A stretch of 64,000 nucleotides of DNA from Burkholderiales bacterium RIFCSPHIGHO2_12_FULL_63_20 (lineage in GTDB: Bacteria > Pseudomonadota > Gammaproteobacteria > Burkholderiales > Burkholderiaceae_C). This document shows, piece after piece, positions 53,736 to 62,147 of the stretch (position 1 is its first letter; each line of letters opens with the position of its first letter). The notes under the pieces are model-generated. The model had not been told where the DNA came from. It made no database searches and saw only the letters and a list, made by a program, of their open reading frames with translations. The stretch covers positions 38,245 to 102,244 of the forward strand of contig MESA01000006.1 in assembly GCA_001770775.1 (NCBI GenBank), in the 5' to 3' direction. The translations under genes and the position numbers were made by a program.

Positions 53736-53808
53736 GTTGACGTCCTCCTTCGCATGCGCGCGGGGTCCGCGTGCAACGATCAAGGGTGTCGGGTCGGGGA
53801 CTTGTCAT
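53728..53808 (-). CDS. Possible 26-codon upstream ORF overlapping the NO reductase start
   Basis: ATG 53808 follows TAAGGAG at good spacing in the predicted NO reductase mRNA, and the frame runs 26 codons (MTSPRPDTLDRCTRTP...) to a TAA that lies inside the first codons of the reductase gene. The strong ribosome-binding site and the stop/start overlap suggest translational coupling or a leader peptide. The peptide has no recognised family. It may also be a chance frame. Confidence 0.35.
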   Translation of the reverse strand: MTSPRPDTLDRCTRTPRACEGGRQHG

Positions 53809-53854
53809 GTACTACTCCTTATGAGACGAGAAATGCGTGTCGGACCCACAGAGC

Positions 53855-53869
53855 GCAAAACCCGTGCCC
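53855..53869 (-). promoter_or_regulatory. Sigma-54 promoter of the NO reductase gene
   Basis: GGGCAC-GGGTT-TTGC on the minus strand; GG and GC are 10 bases apart and one base differs from consensus. The predicted start is near 53843. Confidence 0.85.
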
Positions 53870-53886
53870 GCTGATGATTTGTTTAA

Positions 53887-53899
53887 AATCAATCACTTA
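53887..53899 (+). promoter_or_regulatory. IHF binding site between NorR sites and the sigma-54 promoter
   Basis: AATCAA-TCAC-TTA is a full match to WATCAA-N4-TTR. It lies between the NorR sites and the promoter, where DNA bending is expected to bring NorR to the sigma-54 holoenzyme. Confidence 0.65.
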
Positions 53900-53910
53900 C
53901 ATTAGCGTCG

Positions 53911-53923
53911 GGTAGAATTTACC
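53911..53923. promoter_or_regulatory. NorR site 1 (promoter-proximal)
   Basis: GGT-AGAATTT-ACC matches the GGT-N7-ACC NorR operator. Centre about -74 from the predicted NO reductase start. Confidence 0.8.
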
Positions 53924-53935
53924 GTGTCAAAATAT

Positions 53936-53948
53936 GGTTAAAATGACC
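53936..53948. promoter_or_regulatory. NorR site 2
   Basis: GGT-TAAAATG-ACC matches the same operator. It lies 25 bases beyond site 1 (centre about -99) and just before the norR ATG. Confidence 0.8.
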
Positions 53949-53952
53949 TGAT

Positions 53953-55482
53953 ATGGTAGATTTCACCACCCTTCAAACCACGCTATTGACCGATCTGTCG
54001 AGCGAGCTGCCTGCGGCCCTGCGCTTGCAGCGCTTGGTGGTGGGCGTGCGCGACGCTTTCGCCTGCAGCGCCGTCGTGCTCTTGCGGCTGGACGGCGACA
54101 GCCTGCGCCCTCAGGCCGCGACGGGCCTGGTTCACGAAGTGCTCGGCCGCAGCTTCACGATGGGCAAGCACCCGCGTCTGGCGCAGATCATGGCGTCGCG
54201 CGAGCCAGTGCAATTTGCAGCCGATTGCGATCTCCCCGACCCGTACGACGGCCTGCTGCAGGACAGCCCGGATGCGCCGCTGCCGGTGCACGACTGTCTG
54301 GGCATGAGCCTGTTTCTGGATGGCCGCTTGTGGGGTGCCGTGACGCTGGATGCCCTCGAGCCCGACCATTTCGACGCGCAGACGCTGACGTCATTGCGTG
54401 CCTGCGCGCTCTACATCGAATCGGTGCTGCGGGTGTGCCGCCTGGAGCATGATCTGCGCAGCCTTCGCCTGTCACGCCCTGAAGGGGTCGCCGGCGAGAG
54501 CGATGCACCCAGCTCCATCTTGGGCAGCAGCCCAGTGCTGCGGCAGCTGCTGGACGAGTTAGGCGTGGTGGCCGACTCCGAGCTGCCAGTGCTGCTGCAG
54601 GGCGAAACCGGCGTGGGCAAGGAGCTGTTTGCCCGCTGGCTGCACCGCCATTCCCCCCGTGCGGACAAGCCGCTGGTGTACGTCAACTGCGCAGCCTTAC
54701 CAGAGACGCTGGCAGAAAGCGAGCTATTCGGTCACGCCAAGGGTGCGTTTTCGGGTGCGGTGCAGGATCGCCCCGGACGTTTTGAAACCGCCAACGGTGG
54801 CACCCTCTTCCTGGATGAAATTGGCGAGTTGCCGCTGTCGATTCAGGCCAAGCTGCTGCGCGCATTGCAAAACGGCGAGATCCAGCGCCTGGGCACGGAT
54901 GAGCCCCGACATGTGGACGTGCGCGTGATTGCGGCCACCAACCGCAAGCTATGGGAGGAGGTACGGGCTGGGCGTTTTCGGGCTGATTTGTACCACCGGC
55001 TCTCGGTGTACCCGGTGCACATCCCGCCCTTGCGCGAACGCGGGCGGGACATTCTGGTGCTGGCCGGACATTTCCTGGAGCTGAACCGGGCGCGGCTGGG
55101 ATTGCGCTGCCTGCGTCTGTCACCGGATGCCGAGAAAGCGCTGCTGACGTATGGGTGGCCGGGCAATGTGCGCGAGCTGGAGCACGTGATCAGCCGCGCG
55201 GCCTTGAAGGTGCTGAGCCAGGCGGAATCACGCACGGAGTTGCTCAGCATTGAGGCACCCTGGCTGGGGCTGGATGGCAACGAGGTCGCGGCCAAGGCCG
55301 CGGAGACGCTCGCCCCCGTGCGCGACCTGGGTCCGCTGCAAAGCGCGGTGGACCGGTTTCAGCGCCAGCACATTGAAGAGGCCCTGCAACAGAACCAGGG
55401 CAAATGGGCCGCCGCCGCACGCACCCTGCAGATGGACCCGAGCAACCTGCGCAAGCTGGCGCGCAGGCTGGGGATGGTGTGA
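53953..55482 (+). CDS. norR: NO-responsive sigma-54 activator
   Basis: 509 residues. Residues ~20-165 form a GAF sensor domain, with Cys115 in [11 protein letters not shown] at the place of the iron-ligand Cys of E. coli NorR. The AAA+ domain follows: [17 protein letters not shown] (Walker A, near 218), [15 protein letters not shown] (GAFTGA loop with Ser for Thr), [13 protein letters not shown] (Walker B) and the R-finger region [14 protein letters not shown]. The C-terminus has a Fis-type helix-turn-helix ([25 protein letters not shown]). It is divergent from the NO reductase gene. NorR site 3 covers its first codons, so autoregulation is likely. No strong ribosome-binding site precedes the ATG. 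Confidence 0.93.
   Translation: MVDFTTLQTTLLTDLSSELPAALRLQRLVVGVRDAFACSAVVLLRLDGDSLRPQAATGLVHEVLGRSFTMGKHPRLAQIMASREPVQFAADCDLPDPYDGLLQDSPDAPLPVHDCLGMSLFLDGRLWGAVTLDALEPDHFDAQTLTSLRACALYIESVLRVCRLEHDLRSLRLSRPEGVAGESDAPSSILGSSPVLRQLLDELGVVADSELPVLLQGETGVGKELFARWLHRHSPRADKPLVYVNCAALPETLAESELFGHAKGAFSGAVQDRPGRFETANGGTLFLDEIGELPLSIQAKLLRALQNGEIQRLGTDEPRHVDVRVIAATNRKLWEEVRAGRFRADLYHRLSVYPVHIPPLRERGRDILVLAGHFLELNRARLGLRCLRLSPDAEKALLTYGWPGNVRELEHVISRAALKVLSQAESRTELLSIEAPWLGLDGNEVAAKAAETLAPVRDLGPLQSAVDRFQRQHIEEALQQNQGKWAAAARTLQMDPSNLRKLARRLGMV
53955..53967. promoter_or_regulatory. NorR site 3 (overlaps norR start codon)
   Basis: GGT-AGATTTC-ACC is the third operator copy, 19 bases from site 2. It starts on the last base of the norR ATG and covers the next four codons, so binding could hinder norR expression. 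Confidence 0.7.
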
Positions 55483-55495
55483 CACATCAGGCAAG

Positions 55496-55527
55496 AAAAA
55501 ACCCCAAGTAAATCAATTACTTGGGGT
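55496..55527 (-). terminator. Terminator of tRNA-Ser
   Basis: A perfect 11-bp stem (55501-55511 with 55517-55527) with a five-base loop is followed on the minus strand by a T-run (TTTTTT). It starts eight bases after the tRNA 3' end. On the plus strand it also lies just after norR but has no T-run in that direction. Confidence 0.88.
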
Positions 55528-55532
55528 CATGT

Positions 55533-55624
<92 letters not shown>

Positions 55625-55661
55625 GAAGCCCTCAACTATAGCAAGTTTTTCGCAGCCGCAT

Positions 55662-56807
55662 TCAGTTGACAGCGACTTTCTTGCCATCTTTGTAGACGTA
55701 CAGCGTCATCGCCGGGTTCTTCAGGTCGCCTTGCGGCTCAAACGCCACCCTGGCCGTCACACCCTGGTAATTGGTGGCGGCCAGCTTCGGCCCGTAAACC
55801 TTGGGGTCGACGGAGTTCGCGCGCTTCATGGCGTCAACCAGCACCATCGTCGCGTCGTAGGTATAGGGCGAGTAGACCTGGAACTGCTTGGGGAACTTGG
55901 CGTCGTAACGCGCACGCCAGTCCTTGCCATTGGGCATCTTGTCGATGGCCGCCCCACCGACCGCACACACCACGTTGCTCAAGGTGCGCGCACCGCTGGC
56001 CAGGTCCTTCAACTTGTCCGTGCAGATGCCATCGCCGCCGAACAGATAGGCCTTGCTCAAACCCAGTTGCTGCATCTGACGCAACATCGGGCCGGCCTGT
56101 GGGTCCATGCCGCCGAAGAAGATGGCGTCGGGCTTGCGACTCTTGATGGCCGTCAAAATGGCCATGAAGTCCACGGCCTTGTCGTTTGTGTATTGCTGGC
56201 TGACGACCTCGATGCCCAGGCTCTTGGCCGTCTTGGCAAACACGTCGGCCACGCCCTTGCCGTAAGCGGTACGGTCATCAATGATGGCCACCTTCTTGAC
56301 CTTCAACACCTGAGACGCGTGTTGCGCCAGACCCGCGCCCAAGGCGTTGTCATTGGCCAGCAGGCGGTACACGTTCTTGTAACCCAGTTGCGTCAGTTCG
56401 GGGTTCGTGGCCGAGGGCGTCACCATCGGCAGGCCGCACTGGCTGTACACCTTGGCAGCCGGAATCGTGGTGCCCGAGTTCAGGTGACCGACCACGCCGT
56501 TGACCTTGGCGTCGCAGAGCTTTTGCGCCGCAGCTGTGCCCTGCTTCGGATCGGCCGCATCGTCTTCGGCGATCAGCTCAAAGCGCACCTTCTTGCCGGC
56601 AATCGTGACCCCTTGCGCATTGAGTTCCTCCACTGCCATGCGGGCGCCGTTCTCGTTGTCACGCCCGTAGTGCGCCTGGGGACCCGACACCGGCCCGACG
56701 TGACCGATGCGCACCACCGTTTGCGCCTGCGCCGAATGCGACAGCACCGCCGCCATCACGGCAGACACCGCCAGAACCGAACGACCCACCTGGGGGAAAG
56801 ACGCCAT
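55662..56807 (-). CDS. Branched-chain amino-acid ABC transporter substrate-binding protein
   Basis: 381 residues with a cleavable signal peptide (AVSAVMAAVLSHSAQA, cut before QTVVRIG). The mature part is a type-I periplasmic binding protein of the LivJ/LivK kind: IGHVGPVSGPQAHYGRDNENGARMAVEELNA at the start and GVVGHLNSGTTIPAAKVY with the ligand-binding Ser/Thr residues. It binds leucine-like or other small amino acids in the periplasm. AAGGAG precedes the ATG. No permease or ATPase genes are next to it, so it must work with a transporter encoded elsewhere. Ligand unproven. Confidence 0.9.
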   Translation of the reverse strand: MASFPQVGRSVLAVSAVMAAVLSHSAQAQTVVRIGHVGPVSGPQAHYGRDNENGARMAVEELNAQGVTIAGKKVRFELIAEDDAADPKQGTAAAQKLCDAKVNGVVGHLNSGTTIPAAKVYSQCGLPMVTPSATNPELTQLGYKNVYRLLANDNALGAGLAQHASQVLKVKKVAIIDDRTAYGKGVADVFAKTAKSLGIEVVSQQYTNDKAVDFMAILTAIKSRKPDAIFFGGMDPQAGPMLRQMQQLGLSKAYLFGGDGICTDKLKDLASGARTLSNVVCAVGGAAIDKMPNGKDWRARYDAKFPKQFQVYSPYTYDATMVLVDAMKRANSVDPKVYGPKLAATNYQGVTARVAFEPQGDLKNPAMTLYVYKDGKKVAVN

Positions 56808-56856
56808 GGAGAACTCCTTGTGAAGGTAACAAAGTCAGAAAAAAGCTCAGGACACC

Positions 56857-57399
56857 TCAACGCGGGCGCAACTTGGCCAGCTCCTGCGCCACTGAACGCG
56901 TCACGACGTCGCGCATCGTGAGGCTCAGCTCATCGCGCATGTCGCGGATCAGTGCCTCGGTGTGACGCGCCAGAATGGGGGTCAAGGCCTCGCGCAGCCG
57001 GAACTCGAGCATGCTGTCAACGCGCCGCTGCACATCCACCATCACGCGCTGCACGATCTGCTCGTGGGTCAACTCGGCTGGCTTCACCGGCATCGACGCC
57101 ACGACTTCGGACGTCAGCACAGGGTCACTCAGCAAAGGCACATCACTCAGATCGACCGGAGGCTGCCCGAACTCAGGCGCGGACGCCTCACCGTCCGGGT
57201 GGTTGGGCAAGACCAGGGTCTTGAGAGGCACCCAATCCTGCGCGCCACCTTTCTCCGGCAGGTTGCGTGTCACGATCATGTGAGGTGGCTCCTCACCCGG
57301 AGCAGGTGCAGGCGCCGGATCCGTATCAAGGTGCAAAGGCTCGATGACTTCGGTCAAGGTGGGCACCTGCGGCAGATGGGGGCGATCAGTCTCGTTCAT
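56857..57399 (-). CDS. Hypothetical protein encoded next to holC
   Basis: 180 residues, no signal peptide or membrane helix. The first ~80 residues are Pro/acidic-rich and probably unstructured; the last ~75 (about 108-178) are helical and charged with heptad character (EQIVQRVMVDVQRRVDSMLE onward). Its start overlaps the holC stop (ATGA), so they are co-translated. It resembles small uncharacterised proteins found after holC in other Burkholderiales. No function can be stated. Confidence 0.6.
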   Translation of the reverse strand: MNETDRPHLPQVPTLTEVIEPLHLDTDPAPAPAPGEEPPHMIVTRNLPEKGGAQDWVPLKTLVLPNHPDGEASAPEFGQPPVDLSDVPLLSDPVLTSEVVASMPVKPAELTHEQIVQRVMVDVQRRVDSMLEFRLREALTPILARHTEALIRDMRDELSLTMRDVVTRSVAQELAKLRPR

Positions 57400-57830
57400 T
57401 CTTTGACCTCGTGGGGGTTCACCTGCCAGCCCTTGGCAGCATAAGATTTCCAGCGCAGGCGACCTTGCTGGCGGTCATTGGCCTCGTTGGAGACGATCTC
57501 GAACAAGCGCGCAAAACGTTCACAGCCTGCTGGCAGCGTCTGCCCGATGTTGACCAGCACGCCACGCTCACCGGGTGCCGTGGCCGGATCAACGGTCAGC
57601 CAGATGGGCGTGCTGTGCTGTCGAACCGGCAACGACCCTTCCGACTGTGCCAGCACATGCGGCACGAACTCACGGTCGTCGAACACCCATAGCTGTCGAT
57701 CCAGGGCTTTGAGCGAGACGGCATCGCCCGTCACCACCACCTGGGCGCCCGTGCGGTAAGCCTTGCGCAACAGGCGGCAGGCATAGGCAAGCTTGTCGGA
57801 GATGCCGTGGTGAAACTCGACGATGCTCAT
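57396..57830 (-). CDS. holC: DNA polymerase III chi subunit
   Basis: 144 residues from ATG 57830 (MSIVEFHHGISDKLAYACRL); the open frame upstream is not conserved. Chi links the clamp loader to single-strand-binding protein. Typical segments: RLLRKAYRTGAQVVVTGD, LDRQLWVFDDREFVPH, and LVNIGQTLPAGCERFARLFEIV with the phenylalanine-rich C-terminal helix. It lies 19 bases after pepA, the same order as in E. coli and many proteobacteria. Confidence 0.93.
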   Translation of the reverse strand: MSIVEFHHGISDKLAYACRLLRKAYRTGAQVVVTGDAVSLKALDRQLWVFDDREFVPHVLAQSEGSLPVRQHSTPIWLTVDPATAPGERGVLVNIGQTLPAGCERFARLFEIVSNEANDRQQGRLRWKSYAAKGWQVNPHEVKE

Positions 57831-57849
57831 GTCTGACCGACCTCTATGC

Positions 57850-59454
57850 TCAAGCGCGACCGGCCGCAGGCCGACGCGCCGACTTGGCGGCAACTTTCTT
57901 GACCGCAGGCTTGGCCACTTGCTTGCTGGCCACTTTCTTGGCCGCTTTGGCCGGCAACGGCTGGATGGCGGCCGCGCCCGCGCTGGCTTGATTCAGGATG
58001 AACTGCGTCAGCAGCCCGACCGGACGGCCCGTGCCGCCCTTGGCCGCACCCGACTTCCAGGCCGAGCCGGCGATGTCCAGGTGTGCCCAGCGGTAGGCCT
58101 TGGTGAACTTGCTCAGGAAGACGGCAGCCGTGATCGCCCCGCCCTCGCGTCCACCGACGTTGCCCAGGTCGGCAAAGTTGCTCTTGAGCGACTCGCCGTA
58201 CTCTTCGTCAAGCGGCATGCGCCAGGCGGTGTCCAGGGCTTGCTGACCGGCGCCCAGCAGGGCCTGGGCCAGCTCGTCGTCGGCCGAGAACAGGCCGCTG
58301 TGCTGGTGTCCCAGGGCGATCACACACGCACCCGTCAGGGTGGCAATGTCCACCACGGCGGCGGGCTTGAAACGCTCGGCATAGGTCAGCGCATCGCACA
58401 GGATCAGGCGACCTTCGGCATCGGTGTTGAGCACCTCGATGGTCTGGCCCGACATGCTGGTGACCACGTCACCGGGCTTGGTGGCGGTGCCGCTGGGCAT
58501 GTTCTCGCAGGTGGGGATCAGGCCCACCAGGTTCACCTTGGGCTGCAGCTCGGCAATGGTGCGGAAGGTGCCCAGCACGCTGGCAGCACCGCCCATGTCG
58601 TACTTCATCTCGTCCATGCCCGCGCCGGGCTTGAGCGAGATGCCGCCCGTGTCAAACGTGATGCCCTTGCCCACCAGCACCAGCGGTGCGTGCGAGGCGG
58701 CCGCGCCCTGGTAGCGCAAGACGATGAACTTGGGCGGCTGGGCCGACCCGTTGGTGACCGACAGGAAGGAGCCCATCTTGAGCTTTTCCAGCGCGGGGCG
58801 CTCCAGCACCTCAACCTTGATGTGCTTGTGGGTCTTGGCCAGTTGACGCGCTTCGTGCGCCAGGTGAGACGGCGTGCAGTAATTGCCCGGCAGGTTGCCC
58901 AGCTCGCGCGCCAGGGTCACGCCATGGGCCAGTGCCTCGCCTTGTGCCAGACCTTGTTTGACGGCGGTCTGCTCGGCCGCGGCACACAGCAGGGACACCT
59001 TCTTGAGCGCACCGGCCTTGGGCGCGCTGGGCTTGGTGTGGCGGAACACATAGGTGGCATCGGCCACAGCCAGTGCCAGCGCCTGGGCGTGCGCCGTGGT
59101 GAGGGCCAGACCTTGCGCGGCGGCGACAGCGGTGTGGGCGGCACCCAGGTCCTTGACCGCCGCCAGGCCCTTGGACACAGCGGCCTTGAAGGCCTTGGGC
59201 TCGGCATTGGCGGCCGCGCTCAACACCAGGCGCGACGCTTTCACGCCTGCGGGTCGGTGCACGTACAGCGTCTTGCCGGCCTTGAGGGCGAAGTCCTGCG
59301 CCTTCACGGCGTCGTCAATCAGGCGGTCGAGGGCGGCGTCGCCCGTGTGGGCCAGATCAGGCGTGAGCACCACCACGAGGGCGTCGGCACTCACCTGAGA
59401 CAAAGCGGGCCCTTGGGCCGAGATAGCGCGGTAGTCCATGCTGTGCAAGTCCAT
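57850..59454 (-). CDS. pepA: Leucyl aminopeptidase with basic C-terminal tail
   Basis: 534 residues. An M17 metallo-aminopeptidase of the cytoplasm that releases N-terminal leucine and other residues; in E. coli it also binds DNA as the XerAB cofactor. The catalytic domain has LVLVGKGITFDTGGISLKP with metal-binding Lys/Asp, MKYDMGGAAS and the signature NTDAEGRLIL. The family usually ends near residue 495; here ~36 extra residues (57853-57960) are Lys/Ala/Val-rich with 8 Lys and 3 Arg, like histone-H1-type tails. MDLH at 59454 is the start used; MDYRAI 15 bases inside is also possible. Divergent from lptF by 28 bases. Confidence 0.93.
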   Translation of the reverse strand: MDLHSMDYRAISAQGPALSQVSADALVVVLTPDLAHTGDAALDRLIDDAVKAQDFALKAGKTLYVHRPAGVKASRLVLSAAANAEPKAFKAAVSKGLAAVKDLGAAHTAVAAAQGLALTTAHAQALALAVADATYVFRHTKPSAPKAGALKKVSLLCAAAEQTAVKQGLAQGEALAHGVTLARELGNLPGNYCTPSHLAHEARQLAKTHKHIKVEVLERPALEKLKMGSFLSVTNGSAQPPKFIVLRYQGAAASHAPLVLVGKGITFDTGGISLKPGAGMDEMKYDMGGAASVLGTFRTIAELQPKVNLVGLIPTCENMPSGTATKPGDVVTSMSGQTIEVLNTDAEGRLILCDALTYAERFKPAAVVDIATLTGACVIALGHQHSGLFSADDELAQALLGAGQQALDTAWRMPLDEEYGESLKSNFADLGNVGGREGGAITAAVFLSKFTKAYRWAHLDIAGSAWKSGAAKGGTGRPVGLLTQFILNQASAGAAAIQPLPAKAAKKVASKQVAKPAVKKVAAKSARRPAAGRA

Positions 59455-59482
59455 AATGGACAGTTGAAATCAGATCAGAACA

Positions 59483-60598
59483 ATGTTATTCGATTCCTCC
59501 GTACGCCGAGAACTCTGGCGCAGCTTTATCGGCACCCTGGTGGTGCTGCTGACCGTGGTGCTGACCATGTTGCTCATCCGCATCCTGAGTCAGGCCACGC
59601 GGGGCGCTTTTGCGCCTGCTGACCTGAGTCTGGTGCTGAGCTACACCCTCATCGGCCAGTTGCCCATCATGGTCGCGCTGGCCTTGTTTGTGGCGGTGGT
59701 CACAGTGTTGAGCAGGTTGTGGCGAGACAGCGAAATGGTGGTCTGGCAGGTCAGTGGGGCCAGTCAGTTCACCTTCATCAAGCCACTGCTGAAAATGGCG
59801 TGGCCGGCCATTGCCCTCGTGGCACTGTGTACCCTGGTGGCACGGCCCTGGGCCCAGAACCAGACCGAGGTGCTCAAGCAACGCTACGAACAGCGCTCCG
59901 ACATGGCCCGGGTGGCGCCAGGTCAGTTTCAGACTTCCGCCGACGGCAAACGTGTCTTTTTCATTGACAGCCACAGCGATGGCCAGCAAACCGCCCGCAA
60001 CGTCTTCATGGTGATGACGGACAAAGGTCAGGAGTCGGTGGTCACGGCGCGCGAGGGCTTGTTGCAGCAGGATCAGGGGCTGCGCTACCTGGTGCTGGCG
60101 CAGGGCGAGCGCACCCAGACGGACTTGACCACGGGCGAAAAGACCCTTTCTCACTTCGCCACGGCACGCATCGCCGTGGGGGAAGCGCCCAATGTCGCGC
60201 TCAAGGTGCCCGAGCCGCGCAGCATGTCCACCCTGACCTTGCTGGCCATCCCGACTCGCCAGGCCCAGGCTGAACTCACGTGGCGCCTGGGTCTGATCTG
60301 GGCCACCTTCAACATGGTGCTGGCCGGTCTGAGTCTGGCGGCCGGCAATGCGCGGCGCAACAGCAGCTGGAACCTGGTCTACGCCCTGTTGGTGTTCGTG
60401 GTGTACTTCAACCTGCTGAGCCTGAGCCAGGCATGGGTAAGTCAAGGCAAGCTGCCCTGGATACCGGGCCTGCTGCTCATCCACGGCGGTTTGACTGTGG
60501 GCGCCTTGCTGATGATCTGGTGGCGGAATGGGGCCGTGCTGCCAGGGCGCCACGTATCCCGGCGCGCCCTGGTCGTGACACGAGCTGAGGGCGTGTGA
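59483..60598 (+). CDS. lptF: LPS export ABC transporter permease LptF
   Basis: 371 residues. It has three membrane helices near the N-terminus, a periplasmic beta-jellyroll of about 150 residues (RYEQRSDMARVAPGQFQTSADGKRVFFID region) and three more helices at the C-terminus, the LptF/YjgP layout. The start MLFDSSVRRELWRSFIGTL is typical of betaproteobacterial LptF. With LptG and LptB it extracts LPS from the inner membrane. It overlaps lptG by four bases. The weak ribosome-binding region and the 28-base gap to pepA mean the promoters of both must overlap coding DNA. Confidence 0.93.
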   Translation: MLFDSSVRRELWRSFIGTLVVLLTVVLTMLLIRILSQATRGAFAPADLSLVLSYTLIGQLPIMVALALFVAVVTVLSRLWRDSEMVVWQVSGASQFTFIKPLLKMAWPAIALVALCTLVARPWAQNQTEVLKQRYEQRSDMARVAPGQFQTSADGKRVFFIDSHSDGQQTARNVFMVMTDKGQESVVTAREGLLQQDQGLRYLVLAQGERTQTDLTTGEKTLSHFATARIAVGEAPNVALKVPEPRSMSTLTLLAIPTRQAQAELTWRLGLIWATFNMVLAGLSLAAGNARRNSSWNLVYALLVFVVYFNLLSLSQAWVSQGKLPWIPGLLLIHGGLTVGALLMIWWRNGAVLPGRHVSRRALVVTRAEGV

Positions 60599-61752
60599 TG
60601 CACACCGTTCGCAAACTGATTTACAGCACGGTCATCAAGCACGTGTTTGGCGTGACGCTGGCCTTTTCGGCCCTGTTCTTCTTCATCGATTTCGTCGATG
60701 AGATCCGCAAGTACGGTGCGATCGACTCGCTGATCAGCTGCCTGTACATGCAGGGGCAGCATTTCTACGACATCTTCCCGATTGGTCTGCTGATCGGCTC
60801 GATCCTGGCACTGGCCGGCATGGCCCGCACCAGCGAATTCACCATCTTGCGTACAGGGGGCCTGGGGCCCGGACGCGCCCTGAGTCTGTTGGGTGTGCTG
60901 GGTGTGTCTGCCGCCGTGCTGATGGTGGCGGTGGGCAACTCCGTCGTTCCCTGGACGGAGCAGCAATTGACTCTGCACAAAGCCCAGATTGGGCAACGCG
61001 GCACGCTGAAATTGGGTGGCAGTGGCACCTGGTTGCGCGAACGTCGGGATGCCCCCGGCGATGCGTCTCGCACCATCACCGTCAACGTGGGCTCGGCCGT
61101 CAGCGATGTGGAGTTTGGCGCCGTGCGCATCTTCGAGTTCGATGAACAAGGTCGGCTGCAGCGCCGTCTGTTCGCCCAAGAGGCGCGCATCCGGCCGCTG
61201 GGTGGCGGGGTCTCGGCACAAGGCTCCATCTGGCAACTCAAGGGAGTGCAGGAGACGGTCTGGTTGTCCCATGAGCAGCAGATCGATGAGCAGACCGTGC
61301 GCGCAGGGGCGCGCCTCGTGCGGGAGACGCAACTGGCGTCCATGGACTGGCAGAGCAGCCTCACGCCCTTGGTGGTGTCGGCCTCGGTGCTGCCGCCCGA
61401 AACCATGTCGACCTTTGCGCTGTGGCGCTACACAGAGCACTTGGCCAGCAACGCCCAGGCGGCCCAGCGCTACGAGATCGAATTTTGGAAGAAGAGCTTT
61501 TACCCCCTGGTGTGCCTGGTGATGGTGGCCCTGGCTCTGCCCTACGCCTACCTGCACGCGCGCAGCGGCGGCATGAGCCTGAAAATCTTCGGCGGGGTGA
61601 TGGTGGGCATCAGCTTTGTGCTGGCCAACCACATCTCCAGCCATCTGGGCCTGCTGAACGACTGGGAGCCCTGGCTCGCAGCTGCGGCGCCCAGTGTGCT
61701 CTACCTCCTGCTGTCCATGAGCGCCTTTGCGTGGCTCGTTCGCTACCGGTGA
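60595..61752 (+). CDS. lptG: LPS export ABC transporter permease LptG
   Basis: 385 residues with the same six-helix-plus-jellyroll plan as LptF. The N-terminal RKLIYSTVIKHVFGVTLAFSALFFFIDFVDEI and the PIGLLIGSILALAGMARTSE segment (coupling helix with LptB) are diagnostic. The C-terminal helices include FYPLVCLVMVALALPYAYLHARSGG. The lptF-lptG overlap (ATGA) shows an operon. No lptB lies nearby, which is usual. Confidence 0.94.
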   Translation: MMHTVRKLIYSTVIKHVFGVTLAFSALFFFIDFVDEIRKYGAIDSLISCLYMQGQHFYDIFPIGLLIGSILALAGMARTSEFTILRTGGLGPGRALSLLGVLGVSAAVLMVAVGNSVVPWTEQQLTLHKAQIGQRGTLKLGGSGTWLRERRDAPGDASRTITVNVGSAVSDVEFGAVRIFEFDEQGRLQRRLFAQEARIRPLGGGVSAQGSIWQLKGVQETVWLSHEQQIDEQTVRAGARLVRETQLASMDWQSSLTPLVVSASVLPPETMSTFALWRYTEHLASNAQAAQRYEIEFWKKSFYPLVCLVMVALALPYAYLHARSGGMSLKIFGGVMVGISFVLANHISSHLGLLNDWEPWLAAAAPSVLYLLLSMSAFAWLVRYR

Positions 61753-61757
61753 CCCCT

Positions 61758-62141
61758 ATGACCAAAGATGGCATCTTGTTGTTTGCCCATGGCGCCCGTG
61801 ACCCTGCCTGGGCCCAACCCTTCGAGGCGACCGAGCGTGCCTTGCGCGTACGTGCGCAAGCGCAAGGCGCCGAAGTGACCCTGGCCTTTCTGGAGTTCAT
61901 GAGCCCCACCCTGCTGGAGGCCGGTGCGCAACTGGCGGCCCAGGGCTGCACGCAGGTGACCGTGGTACCTCTCTTCCTGGGTGCCGGCGGACATGTCCGC
62001 AAGGATTTGCCACGGCTGATGGCCGAGATGGCGGAGCATCACCCTCATGTCCAATGGCGCCTGAGCGCCGCCGTGGGCGAGACCGACATCCTGATCCAGG
62101 CCCTCTCAGAGGCTGCCTGGTCCCTGGCCCACCCCTCCTGA
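61758..62141 (+). CDS. CbiX-type sirohydrochlorin chelatase, short form
   Basis: 127 residues from ATG 61758, five bases after lptG. The short single-domain CbiX(S) form is indicated by DGILLFAHGARDPAWAQPFE, with the metal-binding His of FAHGARD, and by VTVVPLFLGAGGHVRKDLP, with the second His. It inserts a metal into sirohydrochlorin: Co for cobalamin or Fe for siroheme. The siroheme enzyme NirB in this window and CysB next door favour iron, but sequence alone cannot settle it. The open frame upstream inside lptG is not coding. Confidence 0.82.
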   Translation: MTKDGILLFAHGARDPAWAQPFEATERALRVRAQAQGAEVTLAFLEFMSPTLLEAGAQLAAQGCTQVTVVPLFLGAGGHVRKDLPRLMAEMAEHHPHVQWRLSAAVGETDILIQALSEAAWSLAHPS

Positions 62142-62147
62142 ACCACC

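Noticed and set aside
53879..53892. FNR/DNR-like box (TTGTT-TAAA-ATCAA, nine of ten bases) upstream of the NO reductase gene
   Set aside because: It overlaps the full-consensus IHF site, and the promoter is sigma-54 type, which FNR proteins do not activate. The IHF reading explains the bases better.
55501..55527. Terminator of norR on the plus strand
   Set aside because: The hairpin lies just after norR, but the T-run exists only on the minus strand, so it belongs to the tRNA gene.
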